A DNA stretch of 64,000 nucleotides from Candidatus Poribacteria bacterium (GTDB lineage Bacteria; Poribacteria; WGA-4E; PCPOR2b), in contig PYIZ01000039.1 in assembly GCA_003635265.1 (NCBI GenBank), positions 1 to 64,000 on the forward strand, written 5' to 3'. Numbering within the stretch: position 1 is the stretch's first letter; each line of letters starts with the position of its first letter. Below, in pieces: positions 25,682 to 34,824 of this stretch. A program made the position numbers and the translations under genes. The notes under the pieces are model-generated. The model did no database searches and was not told the origin of the DNA. It worked only from the letters and a program-made list of their open reading frames with translations.

Positions 25682-27154
25682 TCAATCCAAATAGTCCATC
25701 TCCGGTAGCAAATTCCATCGGTACTGCTCTGCGGGCTGCGTTTCACGGCCCCAACCCGCCAGAATTTTCGCCTGTGCGCGTTTCTCCTCCATTTTTGCCA
25801 CGATTGCTTCTGGATCCCAACCCTCCAAGACCCGTTGTGTCAATGTCTCTAGAACGTCTCGACACGCTGCATCACCTGCCCGGTCGTGCAGTTCCGCCGG
25901 ATCTTCCTTTAGATTGAAGAGCTGCGACGGTTGTCCGTGATAGTAATTCAGTTTCCAGTCGCCACTTCGGATCATCCGGTGATAGCAGCCATCGTCGGTG
26001 CAATACTCTGAGAAGGCGATATCCTCCCATTCCGCTCCTTCCTGCTGCAAGAGCGGGAGGACACTTCTGCCGCGGGAATTTGGCAGGGCGGGTGCTCCAA
26101 GGGCGTCTAGCATCGTGGCATTCAGGTCTAAGGAACTAACGATCCGATTGCATCTCACACCTTCGGGCAGTGCCCCGGGCCACGAAAGGATGGTGGGGAC
26201 TCTCACCGAATCCTCGTAGAAGGTCTGCTTCCACCATAACCCGTGCTCTCCCACCTGCTCGCCGTGGTCGGACATATAGAGAATAACTGTATTTTCCGCT
26301 AAGTCATTTTCTTGAAGCGCAGTCAAGATCTCGCCGATCATCAGGTCCATCCGCGTGACCAGTGCCCAATATGCTGTCCGTGCTCTGAGGATCTCCGCAT
26401 CGGAAACCTCAACGATGCCGCACTGCTCTCGCCACCATCGAAAATGAGGGTGCAATTCATCGGAGAACGGTTCGGAGTGTTTCGGCATCGTCATCCCCCC
26501 ATCGTAGAGATCATAATCCTCCCGCCGCGCCACAAAAGGTTGATGGGGTAACATGAATCCGACGGAGATGCTGAACGGTTCGTCCATCACACCTGCCCGC
26601 TTTCGGACGCCGAGACGATTCAAATAATCGACTGTCGCAACGGTCACATCTTCATCATGAACCTGATATGCGCTTTGACCGGGTCCCGACTTTTCGAGAC
26701 TAACCCGCGCAGGACCCGCCGTGCCCGTGAGCGCCCCGTGATCGACGCCTTTCCCGCCGAGATAGTTAGAGCCGTGGTCTCCAACCAACCGTTCAACGTA
26801 GCCATGTAGCTGATCCGGTCCTAGCGAATGCATCCGCCCAATCAGGACAGGACGGTATCCAACCGCCCCCATTGCGTGTGCAAAGGTCGGACTCCCGGAG
26901 TCAAGAATATGGCTGTTCGTCCAAACCTCGTTTTCGTGGGGATAGCGGCCATTCAACATTGACATCCGCGAAGGCACACAAATCGGGGACGGGCAGTAGA
27001 CATTATCAAATACGACTCCCCGCGCTGCCAACCCATCCAGATGTGGTGTCTGTACCAATGAATCGCCATAACAGCCGGTCACAGCGGGATTGTGTTGATC
27101 GGAATGAATATACAGCAGATTGGGACGTTGGGTCAAAGCGCCTTGATTGTCCAT
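25682..27154 (-). CDS. Type I sulfatase
   Basis: About 490 residues. The signature CVPSRMSMLNGRYPHE begins at Cys59, which is converted to formylglycine. Metal ligands in the N-terminal strand (HSDQHN) and in YMSDHGEQVGEHGLWWK are visible. No signal peptide is evident, so it may act inside the cell, as in some poribacterial and planctomycete sulfatases. Sequence ends with a normal C-terminal subdomain. GAGG lies five bases before the ATG; a GTG at 27160 overlaps it. Hydrolyses a sulfate ester of a glycan or small molecule; heads the minus-strand block. Confidence 0.95.
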   Translation of the reverse strand: MDNQGALTQRPNLLYIHSDQHNPAVTGCYGDSLVQTPHLDGLAARGVVFDNVYCPSPICVPSRMSMLNGRYPHENEVWTNSHILDSGSPTFAHAMGAVGYRPVLIGRMHSLGPDQLHGYVERLVGDHGSNYLGGKGVDHGALTGTAGPARVSLEKSGPGQSAYQVHDEDVTVATVDYLNRLGVRKRAGVMDEPFSISVGFMLPHQPFVARREDYDLYDGGMTMPKHSEPFSDELHPHFRWWREQCGIVEVSDAEILRARTAYWALVTRMDLMIGEILTALQENDLAENTVILYMSDHGEQVGEHGLWWKQTFYEDSVRVPTILSWPGALPEGVRCNRIVSSLDLNATMLDALGAPALPNSRGRSVLPLLQQEGAEWEDIAFSEYCTDDGCYHRMIRSGDWKLNYYHGQPSQLFNLKEDPAELHDRAGDAACRDVLETLTQRVLEGWDPEAIVAKMEEKRAQAKILAGWGRETQPAEQYRWNLLPEMDYLD

Positions 27155-27234
27155 AAACACCTCATTTTAGTCAAGTAGATGCTATGACTATAGCACATCT
27201 CTAATTGAAAGACAATCGTGATATCTGTTTTTTC

Positions 27235-27280
27235 TTGACACCCGTCATCTGTTAGATTATAATACTAATACATTAGTATT
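27235..27280 (+). promoter_or_regulatory. Sigma-70 promoter overlapped by a BlaI-type operator
   Basis: TTGACA (27235-27240), 17-base spacer, TATAAT (27258-27263): a consensus promoter. The palindrome AATACTAAT-AC-ATTAGTATT (27261-27280) covers the end of the -10 box and the start site, the right place for repression by the BlaI-like protein encoded 28 bases downstream. The TACTA...TAGTA core resembles Bla/Mec operators. Confidence 0.88.
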
Positions 27281-27308
27281 AAGGCTTTAGTATATGGGAG
27301 AAATTTGA

Positions 27309-27689
27309 ATGCAATCACAAAAACTGCACCGTTTGGAGCTTGACGTGATGAAGGTTGTCTGGCGACTCGGTAAAGCGACTGTCAACGACGTGCGCGATGC
27401 ACTCAAGCAGCCGCTGGCTTACACTAGCGTGGCAACGACTCTGAACCACCTTGAAAAAAAAGGGTTTCTGACTCACGATGTAGATGGGCGTACGTACGTC
27501 TATCGTCCACTGATTCAAGAAAACGAGGTTTCGCAGTCGATGCTCGGCGATCTCCTTGAGCGTCTTTTTGATGGTTCGGTAGAACGGCTTGTCAACACGC
27601 TTCTGGAGACCCGAGAAATATCGCTAGAAGAATTGGAACGTCTACGCAAATCAATTGTCACCTATCGAGAGGAGAACGGAGATGGATAA
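27309..27689 (+). CDS. BlaI/MecI-family transcriptional repressor
   Basis: 126 residues. Winged-helix N-terminus with the diagnostic LHRLELDVMKVVWRLGKATVNDVRDAL and AYTSVATTLNHLEKKGFL, then KxxGRTYVYRPL, and a C-terminal dimerisation helix region. In the family the protein represses its own operon and is cleaved after signalling from the BlaR1 membrane protease. It shares its last codons with the next gene (eight-base overlap, ATGGATAA), so the two proteins should be made together. The palindrome upstream is its likely operator. Confidence 0.93.
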   Translation: MQSQKLHRLELDVMKVVWRLGKATVNDVRDALKQPLAYTSVATTLNHLEKKGFLTHDVDGRTYVYRPLIQENEVSQSMLGDLLERLFDGSVERLVNTLLETREISLEELERLRKSIVTYREENGDG

Positions 27690-29799
27690 GCTAATCGTCC
27701 TATTAAACACCTCATGGCAGTGGGGATTAATAGTGGGAATTGTCTGGCTGCTGGCTGACCGGCTTCGGCGTGCCCATGTGATCTGCTATGCACTTTGGTT
27801 GACTGCACTGGTAATGCTCCCTATATTACTGGGTCTGAACGTTATCCTGCCCGGAATTTCGTTTCATCGGACGCAAACCGTTCATACTGTGAACGCGTCT
27901 CAATCACAACTAACGCATACCCCCAACCCTCAATCATCAATCGGCGGACAGTTAGCAATCAATGACCAACTTTCGCCAGCGATCGCAAATCATTCGTCAG
28001 GATCTCAAACGAAATCTCCACATATAACTTGGGGACACATCGTGTTCCTCGCTTGGGTAATCGGTATAGCCTTGTCTATCCTTCGGCTTTGTCATAGCGC
28101 ATGGCGACTCAGGCGACTCCATCGGTTGGCACTTCCTGCCGATGCGCAACAGCAGCAATTACTCAACAATCTTTGTGATCAGCTTGCCGTAAAACGCCCG
28201 GTTCGCTTGTTAGTCTCGAAAGAGATCAGCACCCCAATCTCATTTGGATGGTGGCATCCTTGTATTCTACTTCACGAAAATGTTGCGAATGATCGCCTAG
28301 AGTTCATTCTTCTCCATGAACTGGCACACCTGCAGCGGAAAGATTGGTTGGTGAACTTGCTGGTTCATGCCATCGGTATTCCCTTCTTTTTCCATCCGCT
28401 GTTTTATCTTGTGCGTAAGCGTCTAACAGATGTTCAGGAGCAGATTTGTGACGGTTGGGTTATCCAAGTGACAGGTAAACGGGCGGATTATGCACAATGT
28501 TTGGTGGATATGCTGGACCAATCTATTCAGCCCACAAAGTTGGCGTTGGCACTTGGATATCGGTGCTCACAACTAAGAAATCGTGTGAAAGCCATCCTAG
28601 ATAACGGGTCTCCCCTGAACCTCCACCTAAGTCAAAGAACAGGCATATTTATAGGTGGAGTTACGCTTCTGCTGGCATCGCTCTTGAGCATGGCACAGAT
28701 TATGCCGCTACGCACGATTTCTCTGTCTTTTGCCGAAAGCGAGCCGCAGGTGCTCATCCGGGGACGTATTCTGTCTCCTGATGGTAAACCGCTTTCTAAT
28801 ACCAAACTTGAGTTTTCTCTCCGTCAACTACGAAGCTTTGACCGTGGTTGGATCGAGCGTAGAGTTGAAGAGGTACAGACAGACGCTGAAGGGAACTATG
28901 AGCTCTCCTTAGATCATCTAGGGGTCTATGAGCTTTCAGTTCGATATCGGGGCAAGATGAGGTATGCACCATGGACCGTTCAGAGCAAACAGATTCGCGC
29001 CGAAAAATACGTCCAGATTGATGGGGTTGATTTAGAGGTCGTTGATAGGATTTCTGCGCTAATCGAAAGCGAGAGGTTTTCTGAGGCGGAAGTCAAAATG
29101 TTGGAGGCGAGGCGATTTCCTTGGAAATTTGACAAAACGGGAACAGAAATCAAACTTCCTGAAAATACCACCGAGAAGTTTCCTGCCAATGGCGATTTTG
29201 AAAACAGTTTAACAGGTTGGGCTAAATGGTTCGCAGTTGATAAAATGAATAGCCGGCGGACCTGTGAAGTAGTCTACGATATGGATAAGCGTTCGCAGGT
29301 CATTGAATTCAAAAGAACTGGCGGTGGGGCAGACGGTTCGCATGTCGGAGTGCATCAGGATATCTACATCGATCTGTCCAAGTATGAGGCACTTTACCTA
29401 CAGCTTGATGTCAAAAGTATCAAGCACACACTCACAGGAGGTGGTTGGGCGGGTAGCGGGGAGAATCCCGTCTGTATCGAACTTGGTTTCCTAGACCAAA
29501 AAGGGGTGCCACATCGATGGTTTCACGGTTTTTACCACAAAGGACTAGATACATACGACACCTCTACAAAGGTTCACCAAAACGAGTGGTTCACCTACAC
29601 TTCGCCGAATCTCAAAAAAATTATTCCCTTATGTGGTCACGAAGAAAACGTCCGTGACGATTGGTATGGTATTGAAACACACCCATACGATCCAGGTCTG
29701 AAGCCAAAGATAATAACGCGGCTAATCATTCGTGGAGGCGGCTGGGATTTCACCGGACGAGCGGATAATTTGCGATTTACAACATCGCTTAGTGAATAA
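27682..29799 (+). CDS. BlaR1/M56-family membrane metalloprotease with an unusual sensor region
   Basis: 705 residues from the ATG at 27682 (GAGGAGAACGG upstream). Three or four transmembrane segments flank the M56 peptidase domain, with HELAH at 212-216 and the downstream Glu/Asp of EQICDGWV. In place of the penicillin-binding sensor of BlaR1, the exterior half starts with a carboxypeptidase-regulatory-like beta domain (about 355-445, ILSPDGKPLSNTKLEF) and ends with a 200-residue beta-sandwich resembling carbohydrate-binding or galactose-binding-like modules (NGDFENSLTGWAKWF, YEALYLQLDVKSI, IIRGGGWDFTGRADNLRF). Probably senses an extracellular ligand and relieves repression by the BlaI-like partner. 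Confidence 0.88.
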   Translation: MDKLIVLLNTSWQWGLIVGIVWLLADRLRRAHVICYALWLTALVMLPILLGLNVILPGISFHRTQTVHTVNASQSQLTHTPNPQSSIGGQLAINDQLSPAIANHSSGSQTKSPHITWGHIVFLAWVIGIALSILRLCHSAWRLRRLHRLALPADAQQQQLLNNLCDQLAVKRPVRLLVSKEISTPISFGWWHPCILLHENVANDRLEFILLHELAHLQRKDWLVNLLVHAIGIPFFFHPLFYLVRKRLTDVQEQICDGWVIQVTGKRADYAQCLVDMLDQSIQPTKLALALGYRCSQLRNRVKAILDNGSPLNLHLSQRTGIFIGGVTLLLASLLSMAQIMPLRTISLSFAESEPQVLIRGRILSPDGKPLSNTKLEFSLRQLRSFDRGWIERRVEEVQTDAEGNYELSLDHLGVYELSVRYRGKMRYAPWTVQSKQIRAEKYVQIDGVDLEVVDRISALIESERFSEAEVKMLEARRFPWKFDKTGTEIKLPENTTEKFPANGDFENSLTGWAKWFAVDKMNSRRTCEVVYDMDKRSQVIEFKRTGGGADGSHVGVHQDIYIDLSKYEALYLQLDVKSIKHTLTGGGWAGSGENPVCIELGFLDQKGVPHRWFHGFYHKGLDTYDTSTKVHQNEWFTYTSPNLKKIIPLCGHEENVRDDWYGIETHPYDPGLKPKIITRLIIRGGGWDFTGRADNLRFTTSLSE

Positions 29800-30068
29800 G
29801 ATTAAACGTTGGAAAATTCAAATGTAATGAAGTTATTAACACAGCGATTATATTAACGCAAGTTGCCATTGACTGCCGCTGCGGGTTATCCAAAGCACCA
29901 CCTGAACAGATCTTTTTAAGTTTGCTTATTGTCCGATGTAGATATCGGGACAGGCTTGCAGGAATGTTACTATTTTTGACCATTGAGTATCGGATAAGGT
30001 TAGTGTTGGCATATCTCCGGGTTGTGCCACAAATGTCAACACGTCCTAAATAAACTTAGGAGATGTTT

Positions 30069-31703
30069 ATGACTGCCAAACATTCACAACTGTGCTACGT
30101 GGGTCTAATTTTTGGGCTAGGTCTGTTTTTTAGCATTGGGCTACCCCACACAACCCGTGCCGAGGAAACTACTGTCTTTCGGAAAGAAGCGGGCCCCGAC
30201 GCTTTTGGGAAAGCTGTTGACATCAGCGGAGACACCCTCATCGTTGGTGCACCGAGCAAACACGACGGTGAAGTCTATATCTTCACACACCAAGGAGATC
30301 AATGGATTCAGCAGCAGCGCATCAAGGCACCACGTCCGACCTTCGGAGGTTGGTTCGGCGGGGCAGTCTGTATTGATGGGGATACCGCTGTCGTAGGGGG
30401 ATTAACCTCCTTTCACGGCACCGGTGGATTTGCACCCCGTTCCGGTGTGGTCTATATTTATCAACGCGAGGAACAGAATTTTCGGCTGAAACAAAAGTTG
30501 ATGCCTAACGATAAGGATGACGGAGAGCGATTCGGATTCACGGTCGATCTGAGTGGGGATACTCTCGTTGTTGGATCTCCCTTTCATGGTAACGGTAGCG
30601 GGCCAGAGATTGGGGCGGTATATGCCTATGTGCGGGGTGAGGAAGGGTTTCAACTTCAACGGACATTCTTTGGTGAGTTGGGGAGCAGCAGATTTGGTTG
30701 GTCCGTCGCTATTGATAAGGACACTATTGTTATTGGTTTGCCGTTTCAGCGGGCATTTGGGGGTAAAGGCATGGCTGTTGTCTATGTCCGCAAGGGGCGA
30801 TTCTGGACGCGACAGGCGATGCTGTGGGCTGAGCGCGAATCTGAGTGGAGTATCTTCGGTTGGTCTGTTGACATCAGCGGGGACCGTGTCATCATTGGTG
30901 CACCATTTTGGCGGGAACGGGCTGGTGCCGCATATATCTTCACACGCCAAGGGGACGAATGGACGCAGCAAATAAAATTGACCGCCAGCAACATGGAAGT
31001 AGGTGCTAGGTTCGGATTTACAGTTGATATCGACGGCACTCAAGCGATGGTAGGGGCACCGTTTGAAGATAGTATCGACGAAGATGCAGGAGCGGCTTAT
31101 TTTTTTATGCGGGAGGATGATACATGGGCTGAAAAGGTAAGGCTCATGCCAAAAAGGGTGGTTCAGGATGAACCGCATAACATTTGGGAAGGAGATGTAT
31201 ACGGCAATTCGGTCGCCATTGCCGAGGCGGGTTCCTTCGCTGTTGTCGGGGCACCGGGAGATAATCTGCGTCTTGCGCCTCCTAATCCATCAGGTGCGGC
31301 GTATGTTTATCATACTAAAAAACAGCTGTTGGGAGCCCACTCGGTAGGACCCATTTCCCTAAGCGCAACGACATTGGGAGATGTGAAGCGAACGGCACTC
31401 TTCCAAAACTTCCCTAACCCGTTCAATCCTGAGACGTGGATTCCCTATCAGCTTGCGATGGAGGCGGAGGTGAGCATCAGTATCTACGATGTTCAGGGGC
31501 ATCGTGTTCGCCGAATTGAATTAGGTGAACGGTCTACGGGGTCGTATTTTACAAAGGAAACCGCGGCATATTGGGATGGACGAAATGATGATGGGGAATT
31601 GACCCCGAGTGGAATGTATTTCTATCAACTCCAAGTGTCTCCATCCCGATCTATCGGGGCGGGGGATTATACTGCGGTACGGCGACTAGTAATTCTCAAG
31701 TAG
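30069..31703 (+). CDS. Secreted FG-GAP beta-propeller protein with C-terminal sorting-type domain
   Basis: 544 residues. Signal peptide (about 1-28, GLFFSIGLPHTTRAEE). Seven FG-GAP-like blades of about 50 residues follow, each of the form FGxxVDISGDTLVVGAPxxxxxxGAVYIY (about 35-410), consistent with an integrin-alpha-like propeller. The C-terminal domain starts LFQNFPNPFNPETWIPYQL and ends VRRLVILK, matching 884-2984 and 31858-33534. Near the end, VSPSRSIG is an eight-residue insertion encoded by a palindromic repeat. AGGAG precedes the ATG at 30069 by six bases. Probably anchored at the cell surface. Confidence 0.9.
   Translation: MTAKHSQLCYVGLIFGLGLFFSIGLPHTTRAEETTVFRKEAGPDAFGKAVDISGDTLIVGAPSKHDGEVYIFTHQGDQWIQQQRIKAPRPTFGGWFGGAVCIDGDTAVVGGLTSFHGTGGFAPRSGVVYIYQREEQNFRLKQKLMPNDKDDGERFGFTVDLSGDTLVVGSPFHGNGSGPEIGAVYAYVRGEEGFQLQRTFFGELGSSRFGWSVAIDKDTIVIGLPFQRAFGGKGMAVVYVRKGRFWTRQAMLWAERESEWSIFGWSVDISGDRVIIGAPFWRERAGAAYIFTRQGDEWTQQIKLTASNMEVGARFGFTVDIDGTQAMVGAPFEDSIDEDAGAAYFFMREDDTWAEKVRLMPKRVVQDEPHNIWEGDVYGNSVAIAEAGSFAVVGAPGDNLRLAPPNPSGAAYVYHTKKQLLGAHSVGPISLSATTLGDVKRTALFQNFPNPFNPETWIPYQLAMEAEVSISIYDVQGHRVRRIELGERSTGSYFTKETAAYWDGRNDDGELTPSGMYFYQLQVSPSRSIGAGDYTAVRRLVILK
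31644..31659 (+). repeat. TCCCGAT-CT-ATCGGGG palindrome inside a coding sequence
   Basis: A near-perfect palindrome (CCCGATCTATCGGG core at 31645-31658). Comparison with the homologous domains at 2984 and 33534 shows 24 extra bases here, giving an in-frame VSPSRSIG insertion just before AGDY. Related copies: 34628-34664, 59641-59697 and a half copy near 29944. Confidence 0.75.
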
Positions 31704-31857
31704 GCACACAAATTGACCAGAGAAACTAAATTTTTCTAAAAAATCGGTTTCTGAAGTTAAAGCTGGTCTATCCTAATTCAGTTTTGATTACAAATAATGG
31801 GATAATTTTCTCATTCGTCCATTGAAGAGGGTTTTCAGTCTGAAAGGAGTGTTATTA

Positions 31858-33534
31858 ATGAAAGTCTTACAAATCTTTCTCGCTTGCTTTATTTTCTTAA
31901 TTGGACAGGTTGCATTGAGTTATGCCGTTGACCCTAAAGGGGAGGTTATTCCTGTACCCGTCAATGAAGGCATCCATTGGGGTGGTTCCGTTGACATCAG
32001 CGAAACAACTCTCATTGCTGGCTATGGATCGAAATTCGGTAACTTCGGTAACGATGACGGTGTCTATATTATGGAACAGAAAGGAGAAGAATGGGAAGTA
32101 TTGAATCACTTCCCGTCGCCTAATCAAGGTCGAATAAATTACTTTGGTCTTGCTGTTGCTCTTGAGGAGAACCTCGCTGTGATTGGTGCCCCCGAACAGG
32201 GTGGGAACCTACTCAAGGGTGGGCTCGGTCTTTTAGGCGAAGGTCCAGGCAGGGTCTATGTCTACCGACGTGGAAGTGGCGGGAACTTTGCCCTGATGGA
32301 AGCTTTCAGTGCCAATGATGCCCGAGATCTGGACCGGTTCGGGTTTGCCGTTGATATCAGCGGGACAACTCTTGTTGTCAGTGCACCTCTTCACGATCAG
32401 GAGAAAGGTGCTGTTTATGTCTACACGCTAGAAGGAGACGAATGGAAACAACAAGCCCAGCTTCAAGCGGACGACGGGGGTCGAAAGAATCGGTTTGGCT
32501 GGGATTGCGCGATTAGTGCTGACACAGTTGTTGTCGGTGCGCCACTCGCCGCCGCACCCGACAGACACTCTGGTGCCGCTTATGTCTTTAAGCGCAAGGG
32601 AAATGTCTGGAAGCAGACAGCAAAGTTGGCACCTCATGACGGGGATGGTGGCGATCATTTAGGTCTTTCTGTTGATGTCAGCGAGGGTCACGCTATCGTT
32701 GGGGCACATAGAGATGAGAATCACGGGAATCGGCGTGTTTCCGGTTCAGCGTATATCTTTAGCGAAGCCGGAGACACCTACACCCAAGAAGCGAAGTTGA
32801 CCGCGGACAAACCGCAGGAAGGTGCTAGCTTCGGGTGGACCGTTGCGATTGATGTCAACCGTGCCCTCGTTAGTGCCCCTTTTGCTGACACCAAAATCGG
32901 TGACGATTCTGGTGCCGTTTACGCCTTTTTGAAGGTCGGACCTAACTGGGTGCTACAAGCGATCGTCATGCCTGAAAGGGGACAGGGTAAAGAAGGCGGT
33001 GACCTTATGGGTTACGCGGTTGCCCTTGATGGAAAATTCGGACGAGATTTCAACTACGCTGCTATCGGTGTGCCGTGGGAGGCCACCCCGGAACATCTGG
33101 ATGAAGGCTCAGTATATCTCTTTGATACTGAAGATATCAACAATCTCAACATACCTTTAAGCAAAAACATCGAAGATTTCAAAATACCGTTGTCTGTCGA
33201 GCCGACTGATGATTTGGCACTCATCATGTTAGGGGACATTAAGCGGACCGCCCTGCTTCAAAACTTCCCCAATCCGTTTAATCCAGAGACGTGGATACCT
33301 TACACCCTCGCCAATGATGCGAAAGTAAAGGTTCGTATCTACGATGTTCAAGGAGTGCCGGTCCGCCAATTAGACATCGGACGGCAGCGAGCGGGGCGAT
33401 ATCTCAACAGACAAACCGCTGCATATTGGGATGGCAGAGACCAATCGGGTGCGTCGGTTGCCAGCGGGGTCTATTACTATACATTAGAGGCAGGGGCTTT
33501 TTCAGAAACTCGGCGCATGGTTATCCAGAAATAG
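31858..33534 (+). CDS. Secreted FG-GAP beta-propeller protein, paralogue
   Basis: 558 residues from the ATG at 31858 (AAGGAG upstream), with a signal peptide ending near VALSYA. Seven FG-GAP-type blades (about 45-430), for example FGFAVDISGTTLVVSAPLHD and FGWDCAISADTVVVGAPLAA. The C-terminal domain starts LLQNFPNPFNPETWIPYTL, contains VRQLDIGRQRAGRYL and ends TRRMVIQK. Tandem paralogue of 30069-31703; the two genes were probably duplicated together. No palindromic insertion here, which shows the other copy's state is derived. Confidence 0.9.
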   Translation: MKVLQIFLACFIFLIGQVALSYAVDPKGEVIPVPVNEGIHWGGSVDISETTLIAGYGSKFGNFGNDDGVYIMEQKGEEWEVLNHFPSPNQGRINYFGLAVALEENLAVIGAPEQGGNLLKGGLGLLGEGPGRVYVYRRGSGGNFALMEAFSANDARDLDRFGFAVDISGTTLVVSAPLHDQEKGAVYVYTLEGDEWKQQAQLQADDGGRKNRFGWDCAISADTVVVGAPLAAAPDRHSGAAYVFKRKGNVWKQTAKLAPHDGDGGDHLGLSVDVSEGHAIVGAHRDENHGNRRVSGSAYIFSEAGDTYTQEAKLTADKPQEGASFGWTVAIDVNRALVSAPFADTKIGDDSGAVYAFLKVGPNWVLQAIVMPERGQGKEGGDLMGYAVALDGKFGRDFNYAAIGVPWEATPEHLDEGSVYLFDTEDINNLNIPLSKNIEDFKIPLSVEPTDDLALIMLGDIKRTALLQNFPNPFNPETWIPYTLANDAKVKVRIYDVQGVPVRQLDIGRQRAGRYLNRQTAAYWDGRDQSGASVASGVYYYTLEAGAFSETRRMVIQK

Positions 33535-33608
33535 TTGCACTTATCCGTAGAGGCAACTTGGTTTGACGTACTCCCAAAGCTAAAGCATTGGGATTGTTAT
33601 CCACTATG

Positions 33609-34824
33609 TTAGCCAGATTTACATAGGTGCCAATCAAATCTGACACCTATGGGGGACGCCATCGCCCCAACTACGGGACTCAACATGAATCCCGATACTT
33701 TGTTCCAGAGGTTGATTGCACCCACGCCGTCTCGGTGATACTCAAAGCCACAATGGCTGCAGTGGTAGTTACGGTTTGTGTGTTTCTTTCGATTCCCACA
33801 CCGCGGGCAGGTCTGTGAGGTGTATGCCTCGGATACAAATGCCGATTTATCGAGCATCCTCGCTACGCGGGACTTGACCTTCAAACCCGCCAACTCCGCT
33901 TTGTAGCATATCATGGACTGGAGACGGGCAAACGCCCATTGGTGAACCTTCTGGTTAGATACTTTTCCAAACTTCGCTCGCTTACGGATGCCTTTGAGTT
34001 TGCCAATCACTATCGTATCTGCCTTCGCCTTGATGCAGTCAGATATAAATCGAGATGTGATTTTGTGTTCAGCGTCCTTCAGTTGAGCGTTCAACTTTGC
34101 CAGTATCTTGGTCTTAACTCGTTTGAGACGATACCAGCGATGACTTCGTTTGATACACCTATCCATTTTAGATTGGATATATGCTTTAAACTTGTTGATA
34201 TACTGTTTGATAGCCCGTAAAGCACGACCATTGTAGATTATGGTATGTTCGCCGTCATGTGAAACTATCGGGTGAATCTCACCCATATCTATGGCAACCA
34301 CTTTACCTGTCTCACGCTTGGGCGGTATTTGTACTTTGTAAACCAATGAAAAGTAGTAACTGCCCCGTTGGAAGTACATTTCAACATAGACGGGCTTTAC
34401 ATCTGATTTGAGGGTGATAGCCACATTCCCTTTACCATTTGATAGTCGGATAACACCATCTTTGAAAGTAATCCCATTTTGTATCCAACGCACCTTGTAG
34501 AAATGAGGAGTCCGCTTAGGAGGTTTCGCATCAGGATTGGACTTGACAGCACCAAAGTAACTCTTCAGTGAGTCAAAATAGGATTGGATTATCGCTTGCA
34601 CCGTCTGTGAATGCAGATTGTATCCACGTCCCGTATTCACGGGATCCCGATTCTATCGGGACAAGCATATACTTCTGGACAGCCCCTTGTGATAGCCAAA
34701 ACCCTTTCTTGCGCTTGACTTTCCAGAGTAAAGACACAACTTTGCAATAGACACGGCCAGACTCATGAGCAAGCATATCCAATTCAGGGGTCTTGTCGCA
34801 TTTGACTTTCTTGGTAGTATACAT
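33609..34824 (-). pseudogene. tnpB: tnpB, RNA-guided endonuclease split by a 37-base palindromic insertion
   Basis: TnpB nicks DNA using a guide RNA from the element's right end. The N-terminal part starts at 34824 (AAGGA upstream, MYTTKKVKCDKTPELD) and the body resumes from 34627. Between them 34628-34664 holds two adjacent palindromes; deleting these 37 bases rejoins AVQKYM to RGYNLHSQTVQ in one frame, which fits the +1 frame difference. RuvC-I Asp is in VVAIDMGE, and the zinc finger and last Asp in CPRCGNRKKH...HRDGVGAINL. The usual RuvC-II Glu site reads IVIGKLKG, with a Glu instead in FVSEAYTSQTCPRC, as in TnpB/Fanzor variants with a moved glutamate. As written the gene is inactive. Confidence 0.85.
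34628..34664 (-). repeat. Double palindrome inserted into tnpB
   Basis: Two palindromes back to back on the minus strand, TCCCGAT-AGA-ATCGGGA and TCCCGT-GAAT-ACGGGA, inside a 37-base insertion. 37 is not a multiple of 3, so tnpB is frameshifted. Shares the GTCCCGAT...ATCGGGAC core with copies at 31644 and 59659. Confidence 0.8.

Noticed and set aside
25288-25917. A 209-codon plus-strand frame across the RraA-like gene start and the sulfatase end
   Set aside because: Low-complexity Pro/Ser-rich translation, opposite two well-supported genes.
29789-29983. 64-codon minus-strand frame after the BlaR1-like gene
   Set aside because: No ribosome-binding site or family features; it overlaps the half palindrome at 29944.
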